A stretch of DNA of 64,000 nucleotides from Reyranella sp. (GTDB taxonomy: Bacteria; Pseudomonadota; Alphaproteobacteria; Reyranellales; Reyranellaceae). The notes below the pieces were generated by a model. That model was not told the origin of the DNA, searched no databases, and saw nothing but the letters and a program-made list of their open reading frames with translations. How positions within the stretch are numbered: the stretch's first letter is position 1; the number at the start of each line of letters is the position of its first letter. Where the stretch lies: positions 186,001 through 250,000 of the forward strand of contig NZ_JAFKJN010000010.1 of the NCBI RefSeq assembly GCF_017305915.1. Direction: 5' to 3'. Shown in pieces: positions 32,958 to 45,513 of this stretch. The translations under genes were made by a program, and so were the position numbers.

Positions 32958-33569
32958 ATGCTGACGCTCTACGACTTCATGGGCTCGGGCAACGGCTACA
33001 AGGTGCGCCTGCTGCTGGCGCAGCTCGGCCTCGAGTACACGCTGGTCGAGCGTGACATCCTGAAGGGCGAGACGCGCACGCCGGAGTTCCTCGCCAAGAA
33101 CCCCAACGGCCGCATCCCGACCCTGCAGCTCGAGGACGGCACGCACCTTGCCGAATCGGACGCGATCCTCTGGTACCTCGCCGAAGGCACCCGGTTCGCG
33201 CCCGAGACGAGGCTCGAGCGGGCGCAGACGCTGCAATGGATGTTCTTCGAGCAGTACAGCCACGAGCCCTACATCGCCGTGGCGCGCTTCTGGAAGCATT
33301 TCTTCGCCAAGCTGACGCCGCAGCAGGAGATCGAGCTGCCGAGCCGCATGGAGAAGGGCTACGCGGCGCTCGGCGTGATGGAGCGCCATCTCGCGCGCAA
33401 CCGCTTCTTCGTCGGCGATCGCTACGGTATCGCCGACATCGCCCTCTACGGCTACACCCATGTCGCGTGCGAAGGCGACTTCAACCTCGACAACTTCCCG
33501 CAGGTCAACGCCTGGCTGGCGCGGGTCGCCGACGAGCCGGGCCACGTCATCATGGAACACAAGAACTAG
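32958..33569 (+). CDS. Glutathione S-transferase family protein
   Basis: GST of 203 residues: an N-terminal thioredoxin-fold domain (LTLYDFMGSGNGYKVRLLLA, then NPNGRIPTL and LAESDAIL with the SNAIL/TRAIL-type motif) and a helical C-terminal domain ending in the RYGIADIALYGYTH N-capping region. It binds glutathione and may detoxify electrophiles. It starts four bases after gltD and is followed 17 bases later by a tautomerase gene, forming a tight cluster. Confidence 0.92.
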   Translation: MLTLYDFMGSGNGYKVRLLLAQLGLEYTLVERDILKGETRTPEFLAKNPNGRIPTLQLEDGTHLAESDAILWYLAEGTRFAPETRLERAQTLQWMFFEQYSHEPYIAVARFWKHFFAKLTPQQEIELPSRMEKGYAALGVMERHLARNRFFVGDRYGIADIALYGYTHVACEGDFNLDNFPQVNAWLARVADEPGHVIMEHKN

Positions 33570-33586
33570 CCGGAGGAGAGACCGTC

Positions 33587-33772
33587 ATGCCGATGATCAA
33601 CGTGCAGATGTTCGAGGGTCGCACCACCGAGCAGCGCCGAAAACTGGCGAAGGAACTGACCGACGCCACCTGCAAGGCCCTCGGCTGCACGCCCGACGCC
33701 GTCCAGATCATCCTGACGGACGTGAAGAAAGAAAACTGGGCCGAAGCCGGGAAGCTGTTTTCTGACACGTAG
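33587..33772 (+). CDS. 4-oxalocrotonate tautomerase-like protein
   Basis: Small tautomerase of 61 residues. After Met removal, Pro1 (MPMINVQMFEGR) is the catalytic base; Arg in TTEQRRKLAKELT is also typical. It interconverts enol and keto forms of a small acid; the true substrate is unknown. CGGAGGAG lies ahead of the ATG. It sits between GST and gltB. Confidence 0.9.
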   Translation: MPMINVQMFEGRTTEQRRKLAKELTDATCKALGCTPDAVQIILTDVKKENWAEAGKLFSDT

Positions 33773-33781
33773 AGAGAAGAG

Positions 33782-33888
33782 ATGACCCCTCCGCCCGCGT
33801 GAGACGCGGGCACCTCCCCCGCTGACGGGGGAGGAGAGCTTTCCTCCCCATTCAGATGGGGAGGTGGCGCGAAGCGCCAGAGGGGTCA
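33782..33888. repeat. Palindromic mosaic repeat, family A copy 4 (inverted arrangement)
   Basis: 107 bp with the blocks in inverted order. It starts with ATGACCCCTCC, then hairpin GCCCGCGTGAGACGCGGGC, then hairpins CCTCCCCCGC...GGGGGAGG and CCTCCCCATTC...GGGGAGG back to back. It ends with TGGCGCGAAGCGCCA and GAGGGGTCA. It lies 15 bases before the gltB start codon, in its probable leader. Confidence 0.88.
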
Positions 33889-33903
33889 GAAAGGTATCGC
33901 CAA

Positions 33904-38433
<4,530 letters not shown>

Positions 38434-38438
38434 CTGCT

Positions 38439-38534
38439 CTGTCGTCCTGAGCGTAAGCGAAGGACCTCATGGCGGTTCAACGAGCACGCTGTTGGCAATC
38501 GCCATGAGATCCTTCGCTTCGCTCAGGATGACAG
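38439..38534. repeat. Long-hairpin repeat, family B copy 1
   Basis: 96 bp. Arms of about 36 bases, CTGTCGTCCTGAGCGTAAGC... against ...CGCTCAGGATGACAG, near-perfect with a roughly 24-base centre. It begins five bases after the gltB stop and its right arm contains the ATG of the EamA gene. Confidence 0.88.
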
Positions 38535-39415
38535 GGACACGCGCCGCCTACGTCCAGCTCGGCCTGAACATCGTCCTGTTCGGCCTGAGCTGGCCGATGG
38601 TGAAGATCGGGCTGCAAGGCGCCTCGCCGCTGTGGTTCGCGGCAGCGCGCGCCACCTTGTCGGCGACGGTCGCCTTCATCCTGCTGGCTCTCCTGCGCCG
38701 CCTGAAAATCCCGCCGCGCGACGACTGGTCGATCATCCTGTCGGTCGGCGCCCTGCAGCTCGCCTGCTTCTTCGCCTTCTCCAATCTGGGCATGCAGAGC
38801 CTGCCGGCGGGCCGCTCGAGCGTGCTCGCCTACACCGCCTCGCTCTGGGTGGTGCCGCTCTCGCTGCTGATCGGCGAGACGGTCGGCTGGCGCGCCTTCG
38901 TAGGCGTGCTGCTGGGCGTCGCCGGCATTGTCGTGCTGGCCGACCCGCCGCGCTTCGACTGGAGCGACCAGGGCGTGATCTGGGGCCACATCTGGCTGCT
39001 GCTGTCGGGCTTCACCTGGGCGATCGCCATCGTCCATATCCGCCATCACCGCTGGCGCACCGCGCCGCTCGATGCCCTGCCCTGGCAGATGAGCGTCGCC
39101 GCCGTCCTGCTGTGGATCGTCACCCCGCTGGTCGAGCCGCACGGCCATCTCGACATCCATGCCAAGGAACTCTGGATCGGCCTGATCTATATCGGTGCCT
39201 TCGCGGGCCCGATCGCGACCTGGGCCGCCGTCTCGGTCAACCGCGCCCTGCCGCCGGTCGTCGGCGCCATGGCCATGCTCGGCGTGCCGCTGCTCAGCAT
39301 CGCCTCGTCGGTCGTGCTGGTGAACGAGCCGATCACCCCGCCGCTGGCGATCGGCACGGCGCTGGTCATCGCCGGCATCGCCGTGGTCATTCTGGAGAAA
39401 GCGAAGGTTCGCTGA
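38528..39415 (+). CDS. EamA/DMT family transporter
   Basis: Inner-membrane transporter of 295 residues with about ten hydrophobic helices arranged as two EamA repeats (first GLNIVLFGLSWPMVKIGLQG, second HIWLLLSGFTWAIAIVHIR). Members export amino acids or other metabolites; the substrate is not predictable. The most upstream ATG is inside the right arm of a family B hairpin (CAGGATGACAGG), so the first residues MTGTR are repeat-encoded and the ribosome site may be paired in the hairpin. Confidence 0.88.
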   Translation: MTGTRAAYVQLGLNIVLFGLSWPMVKIGLQGASPLWFAAARATLSATVAFILLALLRRLKIPPRDDWSIILSVGALQLACFFAFSNLGMQSLPAGRSSVLAYTASLWVVPLSLLIGETVGWRAFVGVLLGVAGIVVLADPPRFDWSDQGVIWGHIWLLLSGFTWAIAIVHIRHHRWRTAPLDALPWQMSVAAVLLWIVTPLVEPHGHLDIHAKELWIGLIYIGAFAGPIATWAAVSVNRALPPVVGAMAMLGVPLLSIASSVVLVNEPITPPLAIGTALVIAGIAVVILEKAKVR

Positions 39416-39449
39416 TAGATATGTTTCGATTTCATCGAACGGCCGGAAG

Positions 39450-40016
39450 ATGCCCACTGTCCACACAGTCGCTGACTACAATCCCGACTTCGCCGTAGCC
39501 TTAGGTCGATTTGCTGAAGCTTGTTGTATTCTTGAGCGCTCGCTAGAGAGCGCCCTCTTTCGAATTCTTCCCATTACTGACCATATCGGACGCGTTCTTC
39601 TGTCCGGTAATCAAATGCGGCGCAACGCAGAGATTCTTCGTGCTCTTGCGATACTACCGGACGTCCCGCTGTCCGATAGCCAGCGTACTCTGATTGAGAC
39701 GCTGACCCAGCGGATTAACGCTGTTAATGCCGATCGTAGTCGTTTGCTTCACAATCCGGTCATTGACGGAGATAACGACGTTCTTGCGATTGTTCAGCAT
39801 AAACAAGATGGAACGGGATCCTCCATGATGCCAATTACAACGCACGAGATAGTCGGCTTCGCAGCCGAGGCTAAGGCGATTTCGTGGGAGTTGATTACGC
39901 ATCTGCCGAGACTTGAATATGACCTGTCAAAGTGGGTACCGGCTGCTCCTTCATATCCGACCAAGCCCTACCCGAAACGGCAATCGCCAAGACAAAAGCG
40001 CGAAACCAGAAAGTAG
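39450..40016 (+). CDS. Hypothetical protein in AT-richer island, HEPN-like motif
   Basis: Protein of 188 residues that I do not recognise. It is largely helical by appearance, with RFAEACCILERSLESALFRI and RNAEILRALAIL. The segment NADRSRLLHNPVI resembles the R-x(4-6)-H motif of HEPN-type folds, but that alone does not prove a ribonuclease. The C-terminus is basic and proline-rich. The gene is much less GC-rich (near half) than its neighbours and differs in codon use, which points to recent acquisition. Confidence 0.7.
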   Translation: MPTVHTVADYNPDFAVALGRFAEACCILERSLESALFRILPITDHIGRVLLSGNQMRRNAEILRALAILPDVPLSDSQRTLIETLTQRINAVNADRSRLLHNPVIDGDNDVLAIVQHKQDGTGSSMMPITTHEIVGFAAEAKAISWELITHLPRLEYDLSKWVPAAPSYPTKPYPKRQSPRQKRETRK

Positions 40017-40061
40017 CGCCGATTGCCAGACGGCGACCAGCTCGGCTGTGGAGGAACGGAT

Positions 40062-40874
40062 ATGAACTGGGGAACCATGAGCCGCGACGAACGCGACGCG
40101 GCCTACAACAACACCAACGCAGTCAAGAACAGCGCCGAGCTGAACGCGGCACGCGAGGCCCAATCGGCGGCCTTCCGCAAGGCCCATCCGCAGCATCTCG
40201 ACCTGCCGTACGGGCCGGGCGAGCGCAACAAGTGGGACCTGTTTCCCGCGGCCGATCCCAACGCGCCGTGCCTGGTGTTCGTCCATGGCGGCTACTGGCA
40301 GCGCAACAGCCGCGAGATGTTCGCCAGCCTGATCGAGGGCCCCTACGCGCACGGCTGGGCGGCGGCGCTGCCGGGCTACACACTGGCGCCCGATGCCTCG
40401 CTCACCGAGATCGTGGCCGAGATCAACGCGGCGCTGGACTGGCTGGTGGCCAACGGTCCGGCGCATGGCATCAACGGCAAGGTCGTGCTGTCGGGCTGGT
40501 CGGCGGGTGGGCATCTGACGGCGCAATGCCTCGACCATCCGCGGGTCAGCGCCGGGCTGGCGATCTCCGGCATTTTCGAGCTGGGGCCGATCCGCGACAC
40601 CTATCTCAACGAGAAGCTCCGGCTCTCCGACGAGGAGATCGCCGAGCTGTCGCCGCTGCGGCTGCCGATGGTGCCCAAGCCGCTGGCCATCACCTACGGC
40701 ACCGCCGAGCTGCCGCCGCTGGTCGCCGACAGCCGCGCGCTGCATGCGAAGCGATCGGCCGAGCACCTGCCCGGTCCGCTGATCCCGGTGGCCGGCGCCG
40801 ACCATTTCACCATCACCCACGAGCTGCGCGACGCAGACGGGGAACTGACGCGGCAGCTCCTGCTGCTGGCATGA
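40062..40874 (+). CDS. Alpha/beta hydrolase, arylformamidase-like
   Basis: Alpha/beta hydrolase of 270 residues. The oxyanion-hole motif HGGYW (75-79) and nucleophile G-W-S-A-G (Ser147) match kynurenine formamidase/carboxylesterase-type enzymes; a C-terminal GADHFTI supplies the probable catalytic His. The reaction is hydrolysis of an ester or N-formyl bond; N-formylkynurenine is one candidate, but no other kynurenine genes are nearby. GGAGGA precedes the ATG. Its stop overlaps the start of the next small gene. Confidence 0.86.
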   Translation: MNWGTMSRDERDAAYNNTNAVKNSAELNAAREAQSAAFRKAHPQHLDLPYGPGERNKWDLFPAADPNAPCLVFVHGGYWQRNSREMFASLIEGPYAHGWAAALPGYTLAPDASLTEIVAEINAALDWLVANGPAHGINGKVVLSGWSAGGHLTAQCLDHPRVSAGLAISGIFELGPIRDTYLNEKLRLSDEEIAELSPLRLPMVPKPLAITYGTAELPPLVADSRALHAKRSAEHLPGPLIPVAGADHFTITHELRDADGELTRQLLLLA

Positions 40875-41152
40875 GGCGTGCAGCGCTGCTCGGCATCGCG
40901 CTCGTCTGGGCGGCGCCGGCCGAGGCGCAGCGCGACGAGGACATCCGCCGCCTGATCGTCGAGGACTCGCTCGCCCGCTTCCAGGGCTACTGCCCCTGCC
41001 CTTATTCCTACGACCGCGGTCAGCAGTGCGCCGACAAGAGCGTCTACAGCCAGCGGGCCGCCCATCCACGCGACCTCTATTGCTATCCGCAGGACGTCCC
41101 GCACTGGGAGGTCGAGGATTATCGCCGGCGCATGGGCATCCCGCGGCGCTGA
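40871..41152 (+). CDS. Small periplasmic CPCPY-motif protein
   Basis: Protein of 93 residues with a signal peptide (MRRAALLGIALVWAAPAEA). The mature part has a characteristic Cys-rich segment YCPCPYSYDRGQQCADKSVY and later LYCYPQDV, giving four or more Cys that could form disulfides or bind metal. Similar short exported proteins occur in alphaproteobacteria; no function is known to me. The ATG overlaps the stop of the hydrolase gene (ATGA). Confidence 0.78.
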   Translation: MRRAALLGIALVWAAPAEAQRDEDIRRLIVEDSLARFQGYCPCPYSYDRGQQCADKSVYSQRAAHPRDLYCYPQDVPHWEVEDYRRRMGIPRR

Positions 41153-41210
41153 CTGGCCACGGAACTGGCACGGGAGTTGCAGACCAAGGTCCCTGAGGGA
41201 GGGACCCGTC

Positions 41211-42158
41211 ATGATCCGTCGTCGCCTATTGCTCGGTTCCGGCCTGGCAACGCTTGCCGCACCGGCCGTGCTGCGCGCGCAACCCAAGGCCATCAAGATG
41301 GGCTGCCTGCGGCTGGTCCATTCGATGCCGCCGTTCTTCTACGAGAAGTTCGCGCCCGAGGGCACCAAGATCGAGATCGTGATGTTCGACAGCCCGACCG
41401 ATGGCAAGAACGCCGTGGTCACCAAGTCGGTCGATTTCGGCACCTTCGGCGTCGCTGCCGCCATCCTGGGCGGCGCGGCCGGCGAGCCGGTCGTGGTGGT
41501 TGGCGCGATGTCCAACAAGGGCATGGGCGTGATCGCCAAGGCCGGGTCGGACATGAAGACCGTCAAGGACCTCAAGGGCCACAAGGTCGGCATCTGGCCG
41601 GGCTCGACGCAGGAGGTCTTCATCTTCGAGCGCCTCAAGATGGAAGGCCTGACGGTGAAGGACATCACGCCCGTCCGCGTGCCGTTCGGCGAGATGCCGG
41701 CGATGCTGGCGCGCGGCGACATCGACGCCTATGTCGGCGCCGAGCCGGGCCCGGCGCTGTCGATCACCTCGGGCGCCGGCCAACTCGTGGAATATCCCTA
41801 CGGCACGCCGATGGGCGGCCTGAACATGATCTTCGGCACCCACGAGGAGACGGTGGCCAAGAACCCCGACCTCGTGAAGGCGATGCTCAAGACCCAGCGC
41901 CAGGCGGCGGAGTTCATGTCGGCCAATACGCCGGCGGTGGTCGACGCCACGGTGCAGAAGCTCGGCGCCAACCGCGCCGCGGTCGAGCAGGCGCTGGGCG
42001 CCAAGAACGTCGAGTACGTGTGGAAGCTCGACGACAAGGTGCAGGGCCAGGCCAAGACCTACGCCCAGCACATGCTCGACCTCAAGCAGATCCGCGCGCT
42101 ACCAAAGTTCGAGACCTTCCTCAATCCGAAGTTTTCCAACGAGCTCGCCAACAGCTAG
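41211..42158 (+). CDS. NMT1/SsuA-type ABC solute receptor
   Basis: Periplasmic receptor of 315 residues of the NMT1/THI5-SsuA-TauA-NrtA type. The signal peptide is MIRRRLLLGSGLATLAAPAVLRA. Family features are DFGTFGVAAAILGGAAGEPV and DIDAYVGAEPGPALSITSG. GAGGGAGGG lies before the ATG. It heads a receptor-permease-ATPase operon. Ligands in this group include sulfonates, nitrate, taurine, pyrimidine precursors and aromatic acids; which one cannot be told. Confidence 0.92.
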   Translation: MIRRRLLLGSGLATLAAPAVLRAQPKAIKMGCLRLVHSMPPFFYEKFAPEGTKIEIVMFDSPTDGKNAVVTKSVDFGTFGVAAAILGGAAGEPVVVVGAMSNKGMGVIAKAGSDMKTVKDLKGHKVGIWPGSTQEVFIFERLKMEGLTVKDITPVRVPFGEMPAMLARGDIDAYVGAEPGPALSITSGAGQLVEYPYGTPMGGLNMIFGTHEETVAKNPDLVKAMLKTQRQAAEFMSANTPAVVDATVQKLGANRAAVEQALGAKNVEYVWKLDDKVQGQAKTYAQHMLDLKQIRALPKFETFLNPKFSNELANS

Positions 42159-42161
42159 CCC

Positions 42162-42956
42162 ATGACTGCCGCCTGGCGCCGCCTCAAGCCGACGGCGCTC
42201 GCGCTGATCGTGCCGCTGCTGCTGCTCGCCTTCTGGCAGATGGCGACGGCGAACCAGTGGACCCGGCTGATCCCGACGCCGTACCAGGTCGCGGAGTACA
42301 TGGTCGACTTCGCCTGGGGCGGCATCTACGACGATGCCTACTCGGCGACGCTGCTGACGCACCTGCTGGCGTCGATGAGCCGTGTCTATGGCGGCTTCGC
42401 GCTCGCCGCGATGTTCGCGCTGCCGATCGGCCTGCTGATCGGCCGCATCCCGGCGGCGCGCATGGTGCTCGATCCCTTCCTGCAGTTGATGCGGCCGATC
42501 CCGGTGACGGCCTGGCTGCCGCTGTCGATGATCCTGTTCGGCCTCGGCGCGAAGTCGGCTTTCGCGCTGGTCTGTCTCGGCGCCTTCTATCCGATCCTGC
42601 TCAACACCGTGTTCGGCGTGCGCTCGGTCGATCCCAAGCTGTTCGAGGCGGCGTCGATGCTGGGCTGCAAGGGCAACGCGCAGTTCTTCAAGGTCGTGCT
42701 GCCGGCCGCGACGCCGTCGATCTTCACCGGCCTGCGGCTGGGCCTCGGTCTCGCCTGGTTCGTGATCGTGGTCGGCGAGATGACTGGCGTGCCGCAGGGC
42801 CTGGGCGCGGTGATCATGGACGGCCGCACGCTGTCGCGCACCGAGCTCGTGATCTGCGGCATGATCGTGATCGGTGTCGCCGGCTACATCTCGGACCGCA
42901 TCGTCGTGGCGACCGGCAACCGCCTGCTGCGCTGGAGCCTCACCCACCATGGCTGA
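42162..42956 (+). CDS. ABC transporter permease (SsuC/TauC type)
   Basis: Inner-membrane permease of 264 residues with about six helices. The EAA coupling loop is visible as FEAASMLGCKGNAQFFKVVL. It starts three bases after the receptor gene and overlaps the ATPase gene by eight bases, so the three are one operon. Confidence 0.93.
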   Translation: MTAAWRRLKPTALALIVPLLLLAFWQMATANQWTRLIPTPYQVAEYMVDFAWGGIYDDAYSATLLTHLLASMSRVYGGFALAAMFALPIGLLIGRIPAARMVLDPFLQLMRPIPVTAWLPLSMILFGLGAKSAFALVCLGAFYPILLNTVFGVRSVDPKLFEAASMLGCKGNAQFFKVVLPAATPSIFTGLRLGLGLAWFVIVVGEMTGVPQGLGAVIMDGRTLSRTELVICGMIVIGVAGYISDRIVVATGNRLLRWSLTHHG

Positions 42957-43725
42957 GTTCCCGATCATCGAGATCAAGGGCGTCGACAAGGTCTTCAAGC
43001 TGCAGGACCAGACGATCCACGCGCTCGCCGGCGCCAACCTCACCATCGCCAAGGGCGAGTTCGTCTGCCTGATCGGCGCCTCGGGCTGCGGCAAGTCCAC
43101 CCTGCTACGCATCATGGCGGGCTTCGAGCAGCCGACCGCCGGAGAGGCGCTGATGTGGGGCAAGCCGATCGACGGGCCCGATCCGACGCGCGGCATGGTC
43201 TTCCAGGACTACGCGCTGTTTCCGTGGCTCTCGGTGCGCGACAACATCGGCTTCGGCCCCGCCTCGCGCGGCCTGCCCCGGAGCGAGGTCAATGCCATCG
43301 CCGACAAGTTCGTCGAGCTGGTGGGCCTGCAGAAGTTCGCGTCGGCCTATCCGCACCAGCTCTCGGGCGGCATGAAGCAGCGCGTGGCGATCGCCCGCGT
43401 CCTGGCCAACGACGCCCAGCTGGTCCTGATGGACGAGCCGTTCGGCGCGCTCGACGCCATGACCCGCGAGCGCCTGCAGGACGAATTGCTCGAGATCTGG
43501 GAGCGCACCGGCCTGACGGTGGTGTTCGTGACCCACTCGATCGAGGAGGCGATCTTCCTTGCCGGCCGTGTCGTGGTGATGACACCCGGCCCCGGCCGCA
43601 TCGAAAGCGACAATGCCCTCGACCTGCCGCGGCCGCGCGACGTCGCCAGCCCCGAATTCAACGCCATCCGCCGCGCGCTGGGCGCGAAATTGCACAGCCA
43701 CCACGGCAAGAAAGCGGCCGCGTAA
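42949..43725 (+). CDS. ABC transporter ATPase (SsuB/TauB type)
   Basis: ATPase of 258 residues energising the preceding permease. Walker A is GASGCGKST, the Q-loop region VFQDYALFPW, the signature LSGGMKQRVAIARV and Walker B LVLMDEPFGALD; the switch His is in VFVTHSIEEA. It ends five bases before palindromic repeat copy 5, which may act as the operon terminator. Confidence 0.94.
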   Translation: MAEFPIIEIKGVDKVFKLQDQTIHALAGANLTIAKGEFVCLIGASGCGKSTLLRIMAGFEQPTAGEALMWGKPIDGPDPTRGMVFQDYALFPWLSVRDNIGFGPASRGLPRSEVNAIADKFVELVGLQKFASAYPHQLSGGMKQRVAIARVLANDAQLVLMDEPFGALDAMTRERLQDELLEIWERTGLTVVFVTHSIEEAIFLAGRVVVMTPGPGRIESDNALDLPRPRDVASPEFNAIRRALGAKLHSHHGKKAAA

Positions 43726-43729
43726 AATC

Positions 43730-43859
43730 CCTCCCCATTCAAATGGGGAGGTGCACGCGTCATACGCGGGCGGAGGGGTCATGGGCCGCAGTCTCGATTG
43801 TTGCCTATGACCCCTCCGTCGCCGTATGACGGCGACACCTCCCCATCTGAATGGGGAGG
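43730..43859. repeat. Palindromic mosaic repeat, family A copy 5
   Basis: 130 bp: CCTCCCCATTCAAATGGGG hairpin, hairpin CGCGTCATACGCG, GGAGGGGTCATGGG, centre, ATGACCCCTCC, hairpin GTCGCCGTATGACGGCGAC, then CCTCCCCATCTGAATGGGG hairpin. It fills almost the whole gap between the ABC operon and the CoA-transferase genes. Confidence 0.9.
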
Positions 43860-43876
43860 CAGAAGACAGGGATGAC

Positions 43877-44578
43877 ATGGCGAACAAAGTCTACAAGGAC
43901 GCGAAGGCGGCGCTCGACGGCCTGCTGCGCGACGATCTGATGCTGATGTGCGGCGGTTTCGGCCTTGTCGGCGTGCCCGACAAGCTGATCGCGGCAGTGC
44001 GAGACTCAGGCGTGAAGGGCCTGACCTGCGTCAGCAACAATGCCGGCATCGACGGCGCGGGCCTGGGATTGCTGCTCGAGACCGGCCAAGTGAAGAAGAT
44101 GATCTCGTCCTACGTCGGCGAGAACAAGACCTTCGCCAAGCTCTATCTCGAAGGCAAGCTCGAGATCGAATTCAACCCGCAGGGCACCCTGGCCGAGCGC
44201 GTGCGCGCCGGCGGCGCCGGCATCCCGGCCTTCTACACCAAGACCGGCGTCGGCACGCAGGTTGCCGAGGGCAAGGAGACCAAGACCTTCGACGGCGAGG
44301 AATACGTCATGGAGCGCGGCCTGTTCGGCGACATCGCGCTGGTGAAGGCGTGGAAGGGCGACAAGTCGGGCAACCTCGTGTTCCGCAAGGCCGCGCGCAA
44401 CTTCAACCCGATGATGGCGACCGCCGCGAAGATGTGCGTCGCCGAGGTCGAGGAGCTGGTCGAGGTCGGCCAGCTCGATCCCGACCATATCCATACGCCG
44501 GCTGTCTACGTGAAGCGCATCTTCTGCGGCGCGCCGTACGACAAGAAGATCGAGCAACGCACCATTCGCAAGGCTTGA
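43877..44578 (+). CDS. scoA: Succinyl-CoA:3-ketoacid CoA-transferase subunit A
   Basis: Alpha subunit of a family I CoA-transferase, 233 residues, moving CoA from succinyl-CoA to a 3-oxoacid such as acetoacetate. The N-terminal motif [16 protein letters not shown] and the block [17 protein letters not shown] match the family; [19 protein letters not shown] is diagnostic. Subunit B follows after 11 bases. A start at 43877 is used; the upstream ATG at 43872 is out of frame. The repeat ends 17 bases upstream, so the promoter probably overlaps it. Confidence 0.94.
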   Translation: MANKVYKDAKAALDGLLRDDLMLMCGGFGLVGVPDKLIAAVRDSGVKGLTCVSNNAGIDGAGLGLLLETGQVKKMISSYVGENKTFAKLYLEGKLEIEFNPQGTLAERVRAGGAGIPAFYTKTGVGTQVAEGKETKTFDGEEYVMERGLFGDIALVKAWKGDKSGNLVFRKAARNFNPMMATAAKMCVAEVEELVEVGQLDPDHIHTPAVYVKRIFCGAPYDKKIEQRTIRKA

Positions 44579-44589
44579 GGAGACCGACC

Positions 44590-45246
44590 ATGGCCTGGAC
44601 CCGCGATCAGATGGCGGCGCGCGCCGCCAAGGAGCTGAAGGACGGCTTCTACGTCAATCTCGGCATCGGCATCCCGACGCTCGTTTCCAACTACGTGCCG
44701 GAAGACGTCGACATCACCCTGCAGTCGGAGAACGGCATGCTGGGCGTCGGCCCCTTCCCGCTCGACAACCAGGTCGATCCCGACATCATCAATGCCGGCA
44801 AGCAGACCGTGACCGAGGTCAAGGGCACGTCCTACTTCAGCTCGGCCGACAGCTTCGCGATGATCCGCGGCGGCCACATCGATCTGTCGATCCTGGGCGC
44901 GATGGAAGTCGCCGAGAACGGCGACCTCGCCAACTGGATGATCCCGGGCAAGATGGTGAAGGGCATGGGCGGCGCCATGGACCTGGTCGCCGGCGTGAAG
45001 AAGGTGATCGTCACCATGGAGCACGTCTCCAAGGACGGTCAGTCGAAGCTCCTGAAGGAGTGCACCCTGCCGCTCACCGGCCGCCGCGTGGTCGACATGG
45101 TGATCACCGAGTTCGGCGTGTTCTCGATCGACAAGCACGGCCCGGGCGGCGTCACGCTGGTGCAGCTCGCCGACGGCGTCACCGTCGACGAGATCAAGGC
45201 CAAGACCAAGGCCGCTCTCACCATCGGACCGACCGTCAAAGCGTAA
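44590..45246 (+). CDS. scoB: Succinyl-CoA:3-ketoacid CoA-transferase subunit B
   Basis: Beta subunit of the same CoA-transferase, 218 residues. The catalytic Glu47 is in [20 protein letters not shown] and [14 protein letters not shown] are family blocks. With ScoA it allows use of ketone bodies or aromatic-derived 3-oxoacids. Repeat copy 6 follows 12 bases after the stop. Confidence 0.95.
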   Translation: MAWTRDQMAARAAKELKDGFYVNLGIGIPTLVSNYVPEDVDITLQSENGMLGVGPFPLDNQVDPDIINAGKQTVTEVKGTSYFSSADSFAMIRGGHIDLSILGAMEVAENGDLANWMIPGKMVKGMGGAMDLVAGVKKVIVTMEHVSKDGQSKLLKECTLPLTGRRVVDMVITEFGVFSIDKHGPGGVTLVQLADGVTVDEIKAKTKAALTIGPTVKA

Positions 45247-45258
45247 AGCATCAGCCTT

Positions 45259-45392
45259 CTTCCCCTTGCCGGAGTCCGGCAAGGGGAAGTGCCCTCGTCA
45301 TACGAAGGCGATGGGGTCATGAGTCACACATTGCGGCCTCCGACCCCTCCGTCAGCGTAAGACGCTGACACCTCTCCCGATGACGGGGGAGG
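45259..45392. repeat. Palindromic mosaic repeat, family A copy 6
   Basis: 134 bp. The outer left hairpin is CTTCCCCTTGCCGGAGTCC with its complement, the outer right one CCTCTCCC...GGGGGAGG. Inner blocks are CCTCGTCATACGAAGG, GGGGTCATGAG, GACCCCTCC and GTCAGCGTAAGACGCTGAC. It is the most divergent full copy. Confidence 0.85.
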
Positions 45393-45461
45393 AACGCGGT
45401 CTCGCGCCACGAACGAAGCACTGAAAAGGAGAGTCGAGTCGTAGTCGAAGCACAGGCGCGC

Positions 45462-45492
45462 TATAATCGTACCAACGTACGGACAACGTACG
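45462..45492 (+). promoter_or_regulatory. Promoter and operator candidate for the Rieske oxygenase
   Basis: A perfect -10 box TATAAT at 45462-45467 is followed by two direct copies of CAACGTACG (45473 and 45484), 11 bp apart, about one helical turn, plus a flanking CGTAC at 45468. The repeats cover the expected transcription start, a position suited to repression. No clear -35 box is seen. The binding protein is unknown. Confidence 0.5.
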
Positions 45493-45513
45493 AAATCGAG
45501 GAGGAACGCCGGA

